Source: Periplaneta americana
Lineage: Eukaryota > Arthropoda > Insecta > Blattodea > Blattidae
DNA: 64,000 bases
Reading direction: 5' to 3'
Assembly: GCF_040183065.1 (NCBI RefSeq)
Contig: NC_091126.1
Span: 147,214,204 to 147,278,203 of the forward strand
Below are positions 1 to 13,429 of the stretch, one piece after another; position 1 is the first letter of the stretch; each line of letters starts with the position of its first letter. A model generated the notes under the pieces. The model had not been told where the DNA came from. It saw only the letters and a list, made by a program, of their open reading frames with translations, and did no database searches. The position numbers and the translations under genes were made by a program.

Positions 1-2200
1 AATAGAACTCATTTTTCAATTAAGTATAATATATAGTTCTAAATTTCCAGAACTTAGTTTTTCATCTGACTAGCAACTGTAAAGATATGATGTAATGGTC
101 ATTTTGAGGCATATTATTATTATTATTACTTTTTACTGGTATTACACAACTATTGTCACGAGCTCATACTGGAGGAAATTGGTGTTGAGAAGTACCAAGG
201 CAGTGAAAATGCACATTATTATTAAATAATTTATCCTGTGAATTATTAAAGCAGGCCAGAGACAAAGTTATACAAGTAAAAATATGTTTTTAAAATAAGT
301 CACATAAAAATCCGTTTTGCCTGTCTTTCTCAATGACACTGACTGCAGAAGCATGCGCTGTGAAACACTTAACATGGAGGGCTTAACTGTTCCTATTTAA
401 ACTCCTGAAGAAATTTTAATGGTGTATTTTCACACATTCCTAAATTATAAATAACATGACTCGCAGAAGCACATGCCAGATATAAGTTGTTTAAAATAAA
501 TAGTTTGTTTTTACAAGACAATAGTGTTCTATTGCACAGTGAAGAGAATGGGATTTGAAGAATCATATTACAGCTTTTCATCTTTCGAGAAAAAAATCGC
601 AAATTTGTGCTTTAGGTCTCATAACTATTCACAATCTGCTTTGTGAGCTGCCAGGCAGATGGAAACAAATCTTCTTTAAAAAGGCTGCTCTTTTTGTGAC
701 TGTTATCTTTCTTTTTTACATTTGCAGAAGGCTGTTTCTCACAGAAAAAAATAAATAGTTTAATATGTATCACACTGCTAAGCAATGCACAACTATTAAA
801 GCTAGTTTCGGGTGTACTGGAACCATTAAATTTGCCTGTAGAATGTACACAAAACAAGTGTGAAATTATGTTCTTGCTTTCAATATAAATCCCGAAAATG
901 AGAATGGTGGGAAATCCCGTAACTTGAGTAAACTTACAGTCGCGAGAGTGGTGCAACATGAGAAATATCTTCGAGAAATTTGGCCCAGTTTTAGTCATTC
1001 CGGCACAGACAGAACGAAAAAATCGAACCCATTATAAAACAATACGAGACAAATCTAAATCATCTGTAACAGTCTTACAGAAAAGAAAGGTATCAATAAG
1101 TCTTTTTGATATTATGTTTGTAAACATAAATTTCGATTTAGCTTAATTCACAAAGGTGTCATTAAGCAGAATGCCACTTTAGTCACTGACACTATAAGAT
1201 TTTGTGTCAGTTGAAGTTCTCTCATAATTCTCAAAATAAAATTGCTCACTACCTATTTATGTTCCAGAAAACAAACAAAATTAATGTTATTAATTGCGAA
1301 ATTCAGTCAATTATTGTAACAATATTACTGCGTCATATTTATTTAGTTAAATGTTTCTCGTATAATGCAGACTTTTGTACTAAAAGAGAACATGTCAAGG
1401 AAGCCACAAAGTTTTGGGAAACACGTCACAGATACGACTGCAGACTGCCAGAACCTTTGCAGTGTTTTTTTAATCTAATCCTAATGTTTTCATTACATTC
1501 GCCAATTACAGATTTCACACACTTTCCGGTTAGTAATGTGCCCAAACAAGTCGACTCGTACACAAATGAAGTAAAACTCTGTTAATCCAAACATAATGAT
1601 AATACATATTAGTCAAGACAAGTCTAAATATTTGTACTGCCACAATAAAAGCTGCAACGCTTTCAAATTCATCTTGTTTGAACAGCGTATTTTATATTTG
1701 AAAAATATGTCCAATTTTCACATTGAGTTGTGAGTGCAGTATAATTTAACCAAACAAACAAAGGCGCTATTCTTTCTATAGACAGGGGCTTTCAACAACT
1801 TTTCGGCAACATATACATACTGATGGCATGATTTCTTTTATTTAGTTTCTTTGGCCTTCAGTTTCAGCATTTCTCATTCTTTGTAACACTCTTCATATGA
1901 GGACAAGACTTTGAAGTGCACAATAAAGAGACAGGCTCAACAGAAAACATCTTCATCCTGGATCCAAAAGATCTGTATATCTATAGGTATTTATTTAGAA
2001 ATTAATCCTACAATCATAACTTTCATAAATATCCAAAAACCCTCAAAAACTGAACTGCAAATCTTTGAGGAATTTTACGTGACTCACAGTAGGTATGATC
2101 TGGAAGGATGTCACTGAGTCTAGACACCATCCATAGCTCCACAAAGGATAAAATAAGTGAATCACTTATGAGACACTTTAGCATAAAATGCTTTTAGTGT
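1..2200. other. No recognisable gene
   Basis: AT-rich DNA with scattered short ORFs on both strands (longest about 128 codons) without domain signatures. I see no repeat family or RNA gene here. Confidence 0.5.
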
Positions 2201-2337
2201 CCACAGACGAGAGGGTGATGTTTAGTGGTACGATAAGTGGAAAGTTTAAAAAAATATATTTATCACCACTTATGGAGCATATTTCCGGAAACATTCTGAG
2301 CAAAAAATGTCATATAAACATGTGTCCTAATCTCAAT

Positions 2338-2890
2338 ATTTTCAGAGTTACACTAATTTGAAGTTGTTAGTAAAATACCCTTTTTTCTTTAGTTTTAAAG
2401 GTAAAAAATATTACAAATGGGGAATGAATTATTCAGAAATATTATTTCTTTAATTGGCTGATGTTCTGAAGCCAAAAATATGTTAATTGCTTTGTACAGA
2501 TTTTGTTTTTTAATTTTTAATTCTCATGCACTTATCATAAAAATTGTTCCAAAATCATACGATTTTAAGAATTTGATTCTTTATAGTTTAATTATGCATC
2601 CTAATGTACAGTCTTAGAGAATTTACAAGAGTGGCATGATTTGTAACAATTGTGATAAATGCGTAAGAAAAATGTAATTTTGTAGATAAAAATCTAAAAA
2701 AAAAAATTCTGTACGAAGCAACTATGGAATTCACAACACATTTTTAGCTACAGAATACCAGCCAATTAAAGAAATGATACTACTGAATAGTTCATTCTTT
2801 ACCTGTAACATTCTTTTACCCTTAAAACTCAAGAATAATAGTATTTTACAAACAACTTCGAATTAGTGTAATTCTGAAAACATTAAGAAA
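2338..2890. mobile_element. Foldback element with ~140-bp inverted arms
   Basis: The left arm (about 2338-2480, starting TTTTCAGAGTTACACTAATT) is matched in inverse by the right arm (about 2740-2890). Shared stretches include the AATTGGCTG and TTTAAAGG blocks. The right end runs into a (TC)n(TA)n microsatellite that probably replaced the terminus. The outer left sequence resembles ends of mariner-type MITEs. No coding sequence inside. Confidence 0.6.
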
Positions 2891-2896
2891 AAAAAA

Positions 2897-2939
2897 TCTC
2901 TCTCTCTCTCTCCCCCTCCCCTCCCTCTATATATATATT
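2897..2939. repeat. (TC)n / C-rich / (TA)n microsatellite
   Basis: Run of TC dinucleotides followed by CCCTCCC and a short TA run, abutting the right arm of the foldback element. Confidence 0.85.
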
Positions 2940-3584
2940 AGAAAATTATTCTGTAACACCATTTGCCGACAAAACAGCAGCACAAGCAAAACTAGAAAAT
3001 CTAAATGGATGAATAAGGAACAGATACACGTATAACTTATCTTGAGATTGTGCACACCATCTGTAATGAAAGATAATTAAGTTGATCTATATTTCAATCA
3101 AATTATGCACACGTTCTGTTGTTAAGGTATAGAAATACCATAAACAAATTCTATGACCATGAACAGTGGAAAAATACTGTACACATATACCATCTATTGG
3201 TGGAAGTGATGAACAGATTAATTTAGTTCACATAAACATCCCTAGACCTATATAAAAAGTTTTTCATAGACGGTGCAAAGTTACCCCTGCAGATGCAAAG
3301 TTACCCCATTTTATGATATGTGTGCTGCAATGTTATTCCAACTAACATGTAAACACAAGTAGCATGATGCTGTACCATTTATGAATTTTGATCCCTACCC
3401 TACCCAATCCTATCCGACTGGAACACATACTGTCCTTTCAAGTAGCACATACACATATCCTTCCCTTTCATGCAACATGGTTCCATGTCGTTTATGGATG
3501 TTTGGTCCCTACCATATCCTACCCTACTAGTACACATTTCCTAATCTTTCCTTAGGGAATAAAAAATTAAACAAATAAAAGACA

Positions 3585-3648
3585 TTCAGCCAGGACTGAA
3601 CCCCAGTCTTTCGCATATGATACCAGAATTCTATCCACTAGACCATAG
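3585..3648 (-). repeat. tRNA-like SINE head
   Basis: On the minus strand a box A-like GGTCTAGTGGATAGAATT and a box B GGGTTCAGTCC are about 35 bases apart, as in tRNA-Glu/Asp-like genes. The flanks do not pair as an acceptor stem, so this is a SINE head or tRNA pseudogene rather than a working tRNA. Confidence 0.5.
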
Positions 3649-4582
3649 AAAGTATCGTGAATGATAAAAATTCAATTTACACTCGACTAGTGATTATGAG
3701 GCACCATACCCATTTTCCCTTGAAACAATGAATGAACTGCATGTTAAATTTTGATTTTGACCTGAACAAGAGTCCAGCCATTTTTTTTTTTTTGGACGAC
3801 TGTACATTTATTCATTATACAAACACTGGGAACACAATGAATTAGCAATTTTTCATGGACGCAACTTGTACATTTAGGTAGTTAGTGAAAGGGAATTGAT
3901 GTGTTTGCATGTATGAACCAGGCAAATTCCCAACTTGCTGTATCTGTACATTATGACAGAGTTGCTGTTCAATGTATTTTGTGTCTCGTATATTACACAA
4001 CTCTCTGCATACGATGACATGTCAAAACATGTTATGTTCTCCTGGAAGGAAATCCACAAATATGCGCAAAATATTTAATTTGTTTATAAACCGAAAAGGT
4101 CAAATTCTCAAGGTACAATTTCAATGACACTTCTGCAGAAAGTTACATAGTGTATAATAATTAACTCCTTTCTCACTGCTATTCAGATGATAATTTAATA
4201 GATTTATGAACTATATAACAAACAAAAATATTATCAAATGAAAGAGCGTAACTGTGGCTTTCACTACCATATCCATTGCATTCAAACTGCAATACTAACA
4301 AATAGTAACAAACTTCAAATTTCACAGCATAAATATCAATGACGAGGTGACAGACTTCTTTTACATAAGCTAAGAAAAACACTCAAAATCGGCAGTTTTA
4401 GTGGTAGGTTCTATATTAAATATTAGGAATTTCTAAGCTGAATTTATCAGTAAATTGAGTGAGAAAAAAAATGCAGCCTACAACTTACGTAAATTTTTTA
4501 AATAAAATTTTCCTACTAGAAATTACTTTTAGCCCACTGTAGCATGCACATTAATGAATATATATATATATATATATATATA

Positions 4583-5203
4583 CAGGGTGATTCAAGAAGA
4601 TTGTGTAATATTCTAGGATGTGATTTCTGACATCATTCTGATGAAAAAAGTTCATATATACATGTGTCCGATTTTGAATAATTTCGGACAAAATCACGTT
4701 TATTTCTTCTGTAACACGCATTCTTGTGAACTCTCTCTCTCTCTCTCTTTCTGGACGTCTGGGAGCTGTATGTGTTATAAAATAGCTGATAGCAGCGACA
4801 CAAAATCTCGTGACATTAAGGTCACGGTTAGAGATAACTCAACACCACTATAACGTATCTACCTAGCATCCGAACAATGAAAGTTAGGGAATGCGGCACA
4901 TGCAGTTCACATTCGGGCGGCTACGTGTATTGCTGCAGAAGGTGGAGTCTTTGAAAACCGGCTTTAATACAGATTTTTCAGGTAAGTAATAACGTGAACG
5001 TTCTTTAATGAATTTATAATACCATTGTTGTAAATAATTTAAATGCTTAAACCTTCATAATATCTACGTTTATGTTTAACATTCAGGAGGGCGTAACTCA
5101 CTCAATTTTAAAAATGTGACATATGTTTATATGAACTTTTTTCATCAGAATGATGCCAGAAATCACATACTAGAGTATTGCACAATCTTCGTGAATCACT
5201 CTG
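4583..5203. mobile_element. 621-bp TA-flanked element with ~95-bp inverted repeats
   Basis: Ends CAGGGTGATTCAAGAAGATT and the inverse of the right end CAGAGTGATTCACGAAGATT. The similarity continues for about 95 bases, including GATGAAAAAAGTTCATATA. Flanked by TA on both sides, consistent with a Tc1/mariner-type non-autonomous element. No transposase ORF. A TA microsatellite abuts the left end. Confidence 0.75.
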
Positions 5204-5640
5204 TATATATAGATAATTTAAGAGCAACAAGAAGTAATTCTAAGCACTAGAAGGACATAGGTACCTTAGTGAGAGTAGTTCATCAGATGTAAGAGCTTTA
5301 GAAAGAGATTTTAAAATCTAATAAAATATTTAACGAAACATAGATCTCGATAAAACTGACAAAAACTGTGCAATATTTTCTGTATATGCAATTTTACCTG
5401 TCATGTGTGTTTTATGGTTATCATGGTGCAAGACTTTTGGGGCTCTACACAGTATCAAAAAAGCAAAAACATCCAAATTAATGGAGCTACAAATGAGCTC
5501 CATCATAAAGGAAGGTTAAGACTTCCCTCATGGAGTTGATATGTATGGACGTATTTATATACATCTATGACATGGTGCAAAAACCAAAAAATCTCACACC
5601 AATTTCACCTCTTAAAATTTAACACCTATATTGCAACTAA

Positions 5641-5713
<73 letters not shown>

Positions 5714-5728
5714 TCATCAATAATAATA

Positions 5729-5783
<55 letters not shown>
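5641..5783. repeat. (AAT)n microsatellite, ~143 bp
   Basis: Nearly pure AAT array interrupted once near 5711-5738 by ATCATC and AGT variants. The apparent poly-Ile and poly-Tyr ORFs here are artefacts of the repeat. Confidence 0.95.
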
Positions 5784-5784
<1 letters not shown>

Positions 5785-5786
5785 TT

Positions 5787-5792
5787 TTTATT
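5787..5792 (-). promoter_or_regulatory. Candidate polyadenylation signal AATAAA for the zinc-finger gene
   Basis: AATAAA on the minus strand about 570 bases past the TGA at 6361, just before a long (TTA)n run. This would give a 3' UTR of roughly 0.6 kb. No transcript evidence. A tRNA-like SINE scrap (about 5995-6115, with GGTTCGATGCC) may lie in this UTR. Confidence 0.4.
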
Positions 5793-6360
5793 CGGAAATA
5801 TGACATATCTTTCTCGTTACTACATCTTAGTAGTATTAATTCTGCTAATACCATAATACCATCAACATATTGCCAACTTAAATGATGACTAGAGAACACA
5901 AAGTTTGGGTATTTCCTCAACTGTGCCAAAATACAAAAATCATGCCATATGTTTGGAATGCTGCCGAACAGAAATAGTTTTTGGATATAAAGAGAAGGTT
6001 GAAGGAAGCTTGACTCAATGGATCAAGTTATACTGACAGTGCACTCCGAAAATCTCTCACCTGCACAGTTTTCTATCAGAAGTTTCAGGGTTCGATGCCT
6101 ATACACCTAGGATGTTACTGACTCGTAAATATTAGTGATCAATAATTCGCTTCTACACTGAAAATACACGTGTCAGCAACAAAGGAACTCATATGAATGG
6201 ACTCCAAGTTTTATATTTTGTGGGATTAACATAGTTTTACTCCATTAAAAATAACTAGCTGTCCTCAGTTTTGGAAACTCAACATCCTCTACAGTCCAGA
6301 CTAAATTACTTCGTCTATCAGCAATTCTTGGTATTTTGGACCTGAAAGAAGAGCGTTTCC

Positions 6361-7984
6361 TCATTGCTTCTCATCGTGAGGCCTTGAACACCCAGGGAAT
6401 GCAATAGGACCACCAACCTCACATTTGTAAAGCTCATCGATTGCAGATGGTTGGCCCTGCTGTGGGGGCTGACCTCCAGGGTTGGTTGGTGTATTTGTGC
6501 CCACATTATTATTAACAGCATTAGCGGCAGTGTTCTGATTAGTAGCTGCTGCAGTGTTATTTGAAGCATTAGGACCGGTCCTCCCATATTTTTCGTGTAT
6601 GCTACGGTGCCTCTTAAGAGCAAAACGGTCAGAGAATCCAACATCACAAATGTCACAACGGTGCGGTTTTTCGCCTGTGTGGACTTTGGCGTGATTTTTG
6701 AGATGCGTAGCCTGGTTAAATGCTGAACCGCAAACGTCACATCTGTAAGGTTTTTCGCCCGTGTGTATTCGCCTGTGGTTCCAAAGTGTCGAATGTCTCG
6801 CGAACGTCTTGTCGCAGACTTCGCATTGGTAGGGTCGCTCCCCTGAGTGGATCCGTTCGTGGTTTTTCAAGTGCGGACTCTGCGAGAATTGCATCGCACA
6901 GACAGAGCATTTATACGGTTTCTCACCTGTGTGCACCCTCGAATGGTTCTTTAAATACGCTGCCTTTGCAAATGCCAATCCACAGGTACCGCATTTAAAT
7001 GGTTTGTCACCTGAGTGGAGACGTTTGTGACTCCAGAGGCTGCTATATCTAGAGAAAGTCCCATCGCACACATTGCAATGAAAAGGTTTGTCAACACCAG
7101 ACGTGTTATTTCTCGAACCACCAATAAAAATGATCCCAGACCCATTACATTTATGGCATTTTGTAACGCTGGCAACTCCACGACGCTTGACTGGGTGGTG
7201 GCCCGGTTTTATGCCTCCACCTGCCGTACCTCCAGCCATGGTGCCCCCCGCACCCCCCTCGCCACTGCTGGCCCCACCACCTCCACTGAAACTTGCTGCA
7301 GTAGCTCCTGCATTCCCAGGATTTGCCCCTGCAGCATTCATTTCCTGACAACTCTCACACTTCACAAACTTGCCACTGCCCTTCTTGCCTTTTCCCCCAT
7401 CGTTATGGTGCTGGCAGTTCAGTTCCACACCACATGAATCACAGCATTTCTGGTGATTGTGAGTCTGCTGCGACTGGCTGTTCTTACCGTGCATGCCATT
7501 CTTGTGGCTCTTGAGCTCACCGGCGAGATTGAAGCATGCTCCACAGATATCACATGTGTACTGCCTTTCATTCGTAGATGCTGCCTGATTGTTCTGTGTC
7601 GCTGTCATCACGTTTGCAGTATTATGAATCCTCTTGTGGTGGTTCAGAAGTGACAAATGACCAAATACGAGACCACAAACATCACATTTGAATGTTGCTG
7701 TCGATGCTGCTGCTGCCAAGGACATCTGATTCACAAGAGCATAGTTATAACCAAATGGCTGAGCTACATCAAACCTATAACATCCTTTGTCATCACCTGT
7801 GATCCCCCCAACAGGAACACCTGCTGTGGAGTTCTGTTGATGGACTTTCTGCAACATGTTGACATTGTAACAAAATGGAAAGTCGGAGGCAGTAGCATTA
7901 TTTGCAGCTTTTTCTTGCTCTTTACTTTTATCTGTTGCATACATCTGTTGATTTGTGGACTGGGGTGGTGGTTGTTGCTGCTGC

Positions 7985-8016
<32 letters not shown>

Positions 8017-8173
8017 CTGTTGTTGCTGCTGCTGCTGTTGCTGCTGCTGCATTGTTGACGGGTCGAACATGTTCGATTCTGTCTTGCAATTGATTTGTGT
8101 TGTTGTGGTGGTGTTCGCTGACTCCAGACAGCTCGTGTTGTAACGAGATGACGGATGTTCAGTTTGTGTGAAC
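6361..8173 (-). CDS. C2H2 zinc-finger transcription factor, terminal coding exon
   Basis: Probable nuclear DNA-binding regulator. The exon opens at a good acceptor (polypyrimidine stretch, CCTACAG, then GTTC) in phase 2 and ends at a TGA at 6361-6363. The frame is open further upstream to 8241, but that part is intron. In exon order: the peptide FTQTEH, a T/N-rich linker, a 26-residue polyQ run encoded by mixed CAG/CAA (about 7974-8049), two separated fingers (FKCDVCGLVF... and YTCDICGACF...), several CxxC pairs (CCDSC, CESC, CHKC) in a G/A-rich spacer, then six tandem fingers (7000s down to about 6595) with TGEKP-type linkers, the first after SGVDKPFHC. An N/T/Q-rich tail follows. All six tandem fingers keep C2H2 ligands. 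The fingers suggest sequence-specific DNA binding. I do not recognise the orthologue, so no symbol is given. This is by far the best-supported gene in the window. Confidence 0.93.
7974..8052 (-). repeat. CAG/CAA repeat coding for polyQ
   Basis: Mixed CAG and CAA codons encode 26 consecutive Gln inside the zinc-finger exon. CAA interruptions fall every few codons, which usually stabilises such tracts. Confidence 0.95.
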
Positions 8174-8954
8174 CTGTAGGAATGAAACAATCGGTGGGGG
8201 AAAGGGAAGACAATTCCCCCGAGACAATTATTGTTCTTCAACTTGATTTAGGGAGACAGACTTATGTAACTCATGTTACATCCTTCATAAAATACTGGGT
8301 CAAAGTTCTGCTGTGATGAAAGATAAAGGCACAGTGAATCATTTATACACCATTAAAAATTATACTTCGTCCATTTTAGGTATCACTCACTACTCCTTAC
8401 CTTATCTTTTACTGCAAACTTGAGAAATACCTGTCTTTATGCAACAGCAACTGCAACTTTATCTTGTCTCCACTACTATAAGAGCTTATGAAATATAAAA
8501 CAAGGACATAGCAATGCTAACAATGTATCAAGTAATGTACTACTATTTGCCGCCTTACATATTTCTTGCTGTCAAAAATTGCTATTACTATGGAATATGT
8601 GCAAGAAATACTGTATTTTCACAAGAAAAATATACAACAGTTGTCTATCTTCTTAATAAGTATGAGAAACCAGGTATTTCCATTCAAGTGCTTAATAATT
8701 CTACATTTAACTTTCTAAACAAAATATAAAAAACTTATAGAAATGTACTGCCTTATGTAATACCATTTTACTGATTAATTGATCTGCAACATATTCAAAC
8801 TATGGTCAACATTACACTAAAAGAATTTATTATACTCTACATATATGAAGTTTAATTCGTGTTTATTTTTCTCTATGCTAATTTGCCACAATATGTGAGA
8901 AGACTAAGAAAACATGCTTTGATGGGAAATGAAAAAAATGTTATTTTATGAATA

Positions 8955-9005
8955 TGATGATGATGATGATGATGATGACGACGACAATGACGACGACGAC
9001 GATGG
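8955..9005. repeat. (GAT)n/(GAC)n microsatellite
   Basis: TGATGATGATGATGA run drifting into GACGACGAC, just inside the large intron. Confidence 0.9.
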
Positions 9006-9819
9006 AGTATACTCAAGAGACATGTGTAATGGATTTCTTATTTTAATTCACTGTTAAATCTATTAGAATCTTTCATCAATGAATTCTTGTGACATAAGAG
9101 ATTTTTATTCAATTTAAAAAGGACTTGAAATAAATGAGCGGGAAATTTATATAAAAACTCAAATATTATTTTGTACGCATTCATAGGTATAGGACAGTCT
9201 GTACACTGAGAATATTATGGACATGCAGAAGTTTTGAGTTTCAGTGGAACTATTAAAACTTCTATTACAATATTTCAACAAAAGTGAAGGAAATTAATGT
9301 CTCATTACGCATCTGATCAGCATTATCTCTTATCCAAGTCAATCAAATAAATCGTATTCATCTGTAAATAGTGCACATTTGCTACAATTACACTATGAAC
9401 ATACCAGATTTTAAATTTCATTATCTATTCTAACTTCAAATTTAACTCTTGTAGTCTAAAATGATATTTGCACTTTAGGTCACATTATGTACTGTAATTA
9501 CAATTTATAAAAAATTTGAGTGTTTGTGTTTAAAAAGTTTCCATTAATTAAATTGCATCTTCACTTGCAAGTTTGATGAAGTTAATTAATATTTACACAA
9601 CAATACATTCTATTATTGACAATAAATAAAGTGAAAACATAACGACTGTACAATATTAGTTTCACGAAAGTTGTGATGACCTCCAATGAATTTTTTTATG
9701 AGTTTGATGACCAAGCAATGCAATTATCTCATCAGTGAATTAAAATAAAATTTGCCAAAAACCACTAGCATTCATGGAAGAGAGAGAAAAAAAAACAAGA
9801 GAAATAATGATTACAACAT

Positions 9820-10890
9820 TAATGGTACAGACTCAGACATGACATTAGTACAGGAGACTCAATGGCATGAAACTGAATGATTACATTTTTAGAACAGATT
9901 CGAAAGGAATAAAATATGATTACAACATTATTAGAACATAACCAAAGACACAAGATATGATATTTAAGACATTATTGAAAGAGACTAGAAAACACGAGAC
10001 ATGACTATTAAGACATTATTGGAACACTCATGAGACAACGATTAAGATATTATTGGAACAGTCTCATAAGACGTGATGATCGAGACATTTGTGACAGACT
10101 CAAAGAAACGAGACACTATAATTAAGACATTAATGAAACAGACTCAAAGACACGAAAAATGATAAATTATTGTTGGAACAGATACAAATTTACAAGACAA
10201 GATAATTAAGACACTATTGGAACAGTCCCAAAGAGAAGAGACATGACAATTAAGACATTGGAAGATAATCAAAAACACGAGACATGATGATTAAGACATA
10301 ATTGGAACATTTGAAAAACATAACCAAAACATTATTACAACACTCTGAAAGACATGAGACATGAAGATTACTACATTTTTAAACGGATTCAAAAGACAAA
10401 ACATACTAAGGCACTGTTAGAACAAACTCAAAGAAACGAAACATGATAATTAAGACATAATTTTGTCACGCTCAAAGATATGAGACATGATGATTAAGAC
10501 ATTATTGGAACAGACTAAAAGAAATGAGACACACAATGAAGACATTATTTTAAGTGACTCAAAAACACGAGACATGATGATTAAGACATTATTGCAACAC
10601 ACTCAAAGATACGAGAAATAATGAAGAAACATTCGTAACAGACTCAAAGACACGAGACATGATAATTACGACATTACTAGAACAGATTCAAAGACACGAG
10701 ACAAAACTAAGGCATTACAGACTCAAAGACACGAGATATGATGCTTGAAACTTCAATAGAAGAGGCTCAAAGACACGAGACATGATAATTAAGATATTAC
10801 TGGAACAGACTCAAAAGCTTGATGATGATTATAACATTTCAACAAACTCAAAATTTACAAAATATGATTGCATCATTATTGGAACAAACT
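9820..10890. repeat. Degenerate ~44-bp minisatellite, about 24 units
   Basis: The unit reads approximately GAACAGACTCAAAGACACGA then GACATGATAATTAAGACATT then ATTG. It recurs about every 40-50 bases with substitutions and small indels across about 1.07 kb of the intron. Individual units differ by some 10-30% by eye, so the array is old or only weakly homogenised. It has no coding potential. Confidence 0.85.
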
Positions 10891-13429
10891 CAAAAGATTA
10901 AGTCCTAACAGAAATTAATCAGATTACAATGCACTGCACAAAATTAGGATTCGTAAATAATTTCATGTTCTAAAATATTAAAAGCAAAATATAGCTTTCA
11001 GAAGTGGGTATGATGCAAGTGTCTTAACTTTTGCTCGTTAGTCAAAAATACTTCATATCCTTCAGATATTCATGAAGTAACCATATTAATTGACATTTAA
11101 ATTATGTATCTAATTTCTCATGAAACGAAATCTAATGAATTATGTTGTATGAAATGACGGAGTAAATCATAAATGCTGATAAGTTAAGTGTATTTCTGAA
11201 ATCTAACAAAACTCAACATCAGTTAAATATACTATGCATAAAGTAAAATGGCTATAACTTTTCTTCCTCACAACACAGAGGAGAAAGTGAAATTTTTGCA
11301 GAATGTCCAGTTTGAAATGGAAGCAGTTTTTCTCAGCATCTGTAAAGTAAAAATGGTAATTTTCGTATGCCTATCCAAAATCTTTTCTAGTACTTAAAAT
11401 ATTCCAAATATTTTATTTATATTCATGGGGAATTTTCCATATTTGTGAATAATGGAATTTTATTATAAAATTCGAATAATGTATTTTAATGAAGCATGGG
11501 TTATTTGCTAAACTGCCTCTAATAATTCCTTTCCAATATATCTCTTACATCAAAAGCAGTCCTAAATAGCAATGCAAATATAATATAAATATGTTTAATA
11601 TGAAGTCATCATTAAGTTATTCTTAAAGCAGTGATGTGTCACGAACTTAATTAAAATACATTAGACAACGCACTAATTTCCAAGTGTTTGAAAAGAAATT
11701 TAGTGAATATTTTCTATATTTTCATTATTTCTTTACAGCGTGTCAATCCACAAAATCAGAATGAAATGGTACTACATATCAACTTTGTCAGAAACTTTCA
11801 CTCAGATCAAAAAGGCATTTTACACCTGCACGTTAGAAAAGAAAACAACAGGTCATCCACATTGAGTCTCAAACCTACTTACAATTCTGAACTAATACGC
11901 AATCTGAACCTAAAGGCATTTAAATTCTTGTTGCTTCTAATTAGAACATTACTGGCAAACACAATTTCACTGCAATTACAATAACATACGACTACCAAAT
12001 GAAATAATTTTGATATCTGGAACGCACAAAAGAAATAATTTATTTCTGTTCTATAATCATCAGTTTGTTATTTCATATCCTGTACAAATCTATTACAGAA
12101 ATAAGTGATTTAAAACTAAAACTGTATTGCTAGTCAGTTGTGTGATCTGTTGCCATTGCATCATCTTACACTATCTCGTTTGGTTAAGTTAAAAACTAGA
12201 TATCATAACATTTGTGCTACTTGTACACATTGTGCTGAATATCTATTGATTTAATTATTATTATTAAAATAATTCTGACACATTTAAGTTCCATATAAAT
12301 TCCAAATGTCTTTAAAATTATGTGCAAAACAGAGCAGCTATAACAGAAGTGATTGTAGGAAATAGTACTAAATTCTATCTTCTTAGAAATACAAAATAAT
12401 TTGGCGAGATATTAGAGTACATACTTTGTGACATTATTTAAACCGCGTAATATACTTGTAATAATCATGTAACATATATTAATACCTAGCAAAACATCAA
12501 TACAATTCTGATACGGGTATTTAACATTTAACTATCATTATTGATGTGGATGGTCCAGTCATTGTTCACTTTCTAAGAAGGAAGTGTTTATTGTACTATT
12601 TAATGTTACTTTCTCACCATGCGAAATGTAGACGAAGTAATGCCATGCTGCAAAAAATCAGTTTCGATAATTTGTTGAAAACAATATTTCTATCACCACC
12701 ATAAATGCATGCACGTACAAGAATACTGCCTTTACATCCTTGCCTTCAAACAGTACAACATTTGTATACTATAATGACTCATACATAAGTGCTATACATA
12801 ATGATTTGAATAAATCGTAATTCATAATATAAATAAGAGTGCAAAAAAAAAAAAAAGAGAGATTTAAAGCAACCCCTGTGCTTTTGGGACTACTGAACCT
12901 GTAGATGTTAGAATGTGAACATTTATTTTTTCCCCTGTAACTGCATGTGTCCCTTTAATCTTCTGTTTGCTCTATGTTGTCTTAAGGTCTGCTAATTTGT
13001 ATGTCTAGTACAGGTTCACAATCTTACTGAGATCAGAATGGTTCAAGTGTCCCAAATTTTGAAAAGTGTATATGTAGATGTACACAATTTGACTTGGAAA
13101 ATGGTTGCTCTCCTGTAGCATGAATTTGTTAGTGTCGTTCGTGTTAATGCGAGATTCACACAGGAAAATATTCAGCATCGAGGTCCGAGTATGAAGACAA
13201 GTTGTAGCAGTGATGTATCTGTATGTCACGAAACAACATATTCCCTATGAAGCCTTTATGGCTTAGCAATAGAGCTCTTTCTTCCCATTTCGAATCTATG
13301 TAAAACACACGCGTGTAAACACAGCGCACACAATGAATCCCGAACTATTCCAAGGTGGGACTTAGTTTCTGAACAGCAACCAATTTCCATGTTAAAGGAT
13401 GTACGTCTACAGAGGTATATGTAGATGCA
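10891..13429. other. AT-rich intron DNA without recognisable content
   Basis: A 98-codon ORF at 11688-11984 (plus) shows no domain or codon bias and is treated as chance. A poly-A run lies at about 12843-12856. Confidence 0.5.

Noticed and set aside
612..998. 128-codon minus-strand frame
   Set aside because: No recognisable domain or conserved pattern; chance in AT-rich DNA.
1202..1585. 127-codon plus-strand frame
   Set aside because: No domain, AT-driven composition, no splice or start context; treated as chance.
3585..3648. Functional tRNA gene
   Set aside because: Boxes A and B are present but no acceptor-stem pairing or complete cloverleaf; fits a SINE head.
5567..5929. Poly-Ile and poly-Tyr open frames
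   Set aside because: Pure by-products of the AAT microsatellite on both strands.
6318..7351. Several 60-140 codon frames overlapping the zinc-finger exon
   Set aside because: Off-frame readings of the same GC-richer exon; the C2H2 frame explains the region.
7657..8143. Poly-Leu, poly-Cys and Ala/Val-rich plus-strand frames and a Ser/Asn-rich minus frame
   Set aside because: Shadows of the CAG/CAA polyQ tract and the zinc-finger exon in other frames.
9820..10890. CRISPR array
   Set aside because: Eukaryotic context, no constant repeat separated by unique spacers; units are contiguous and diverged.
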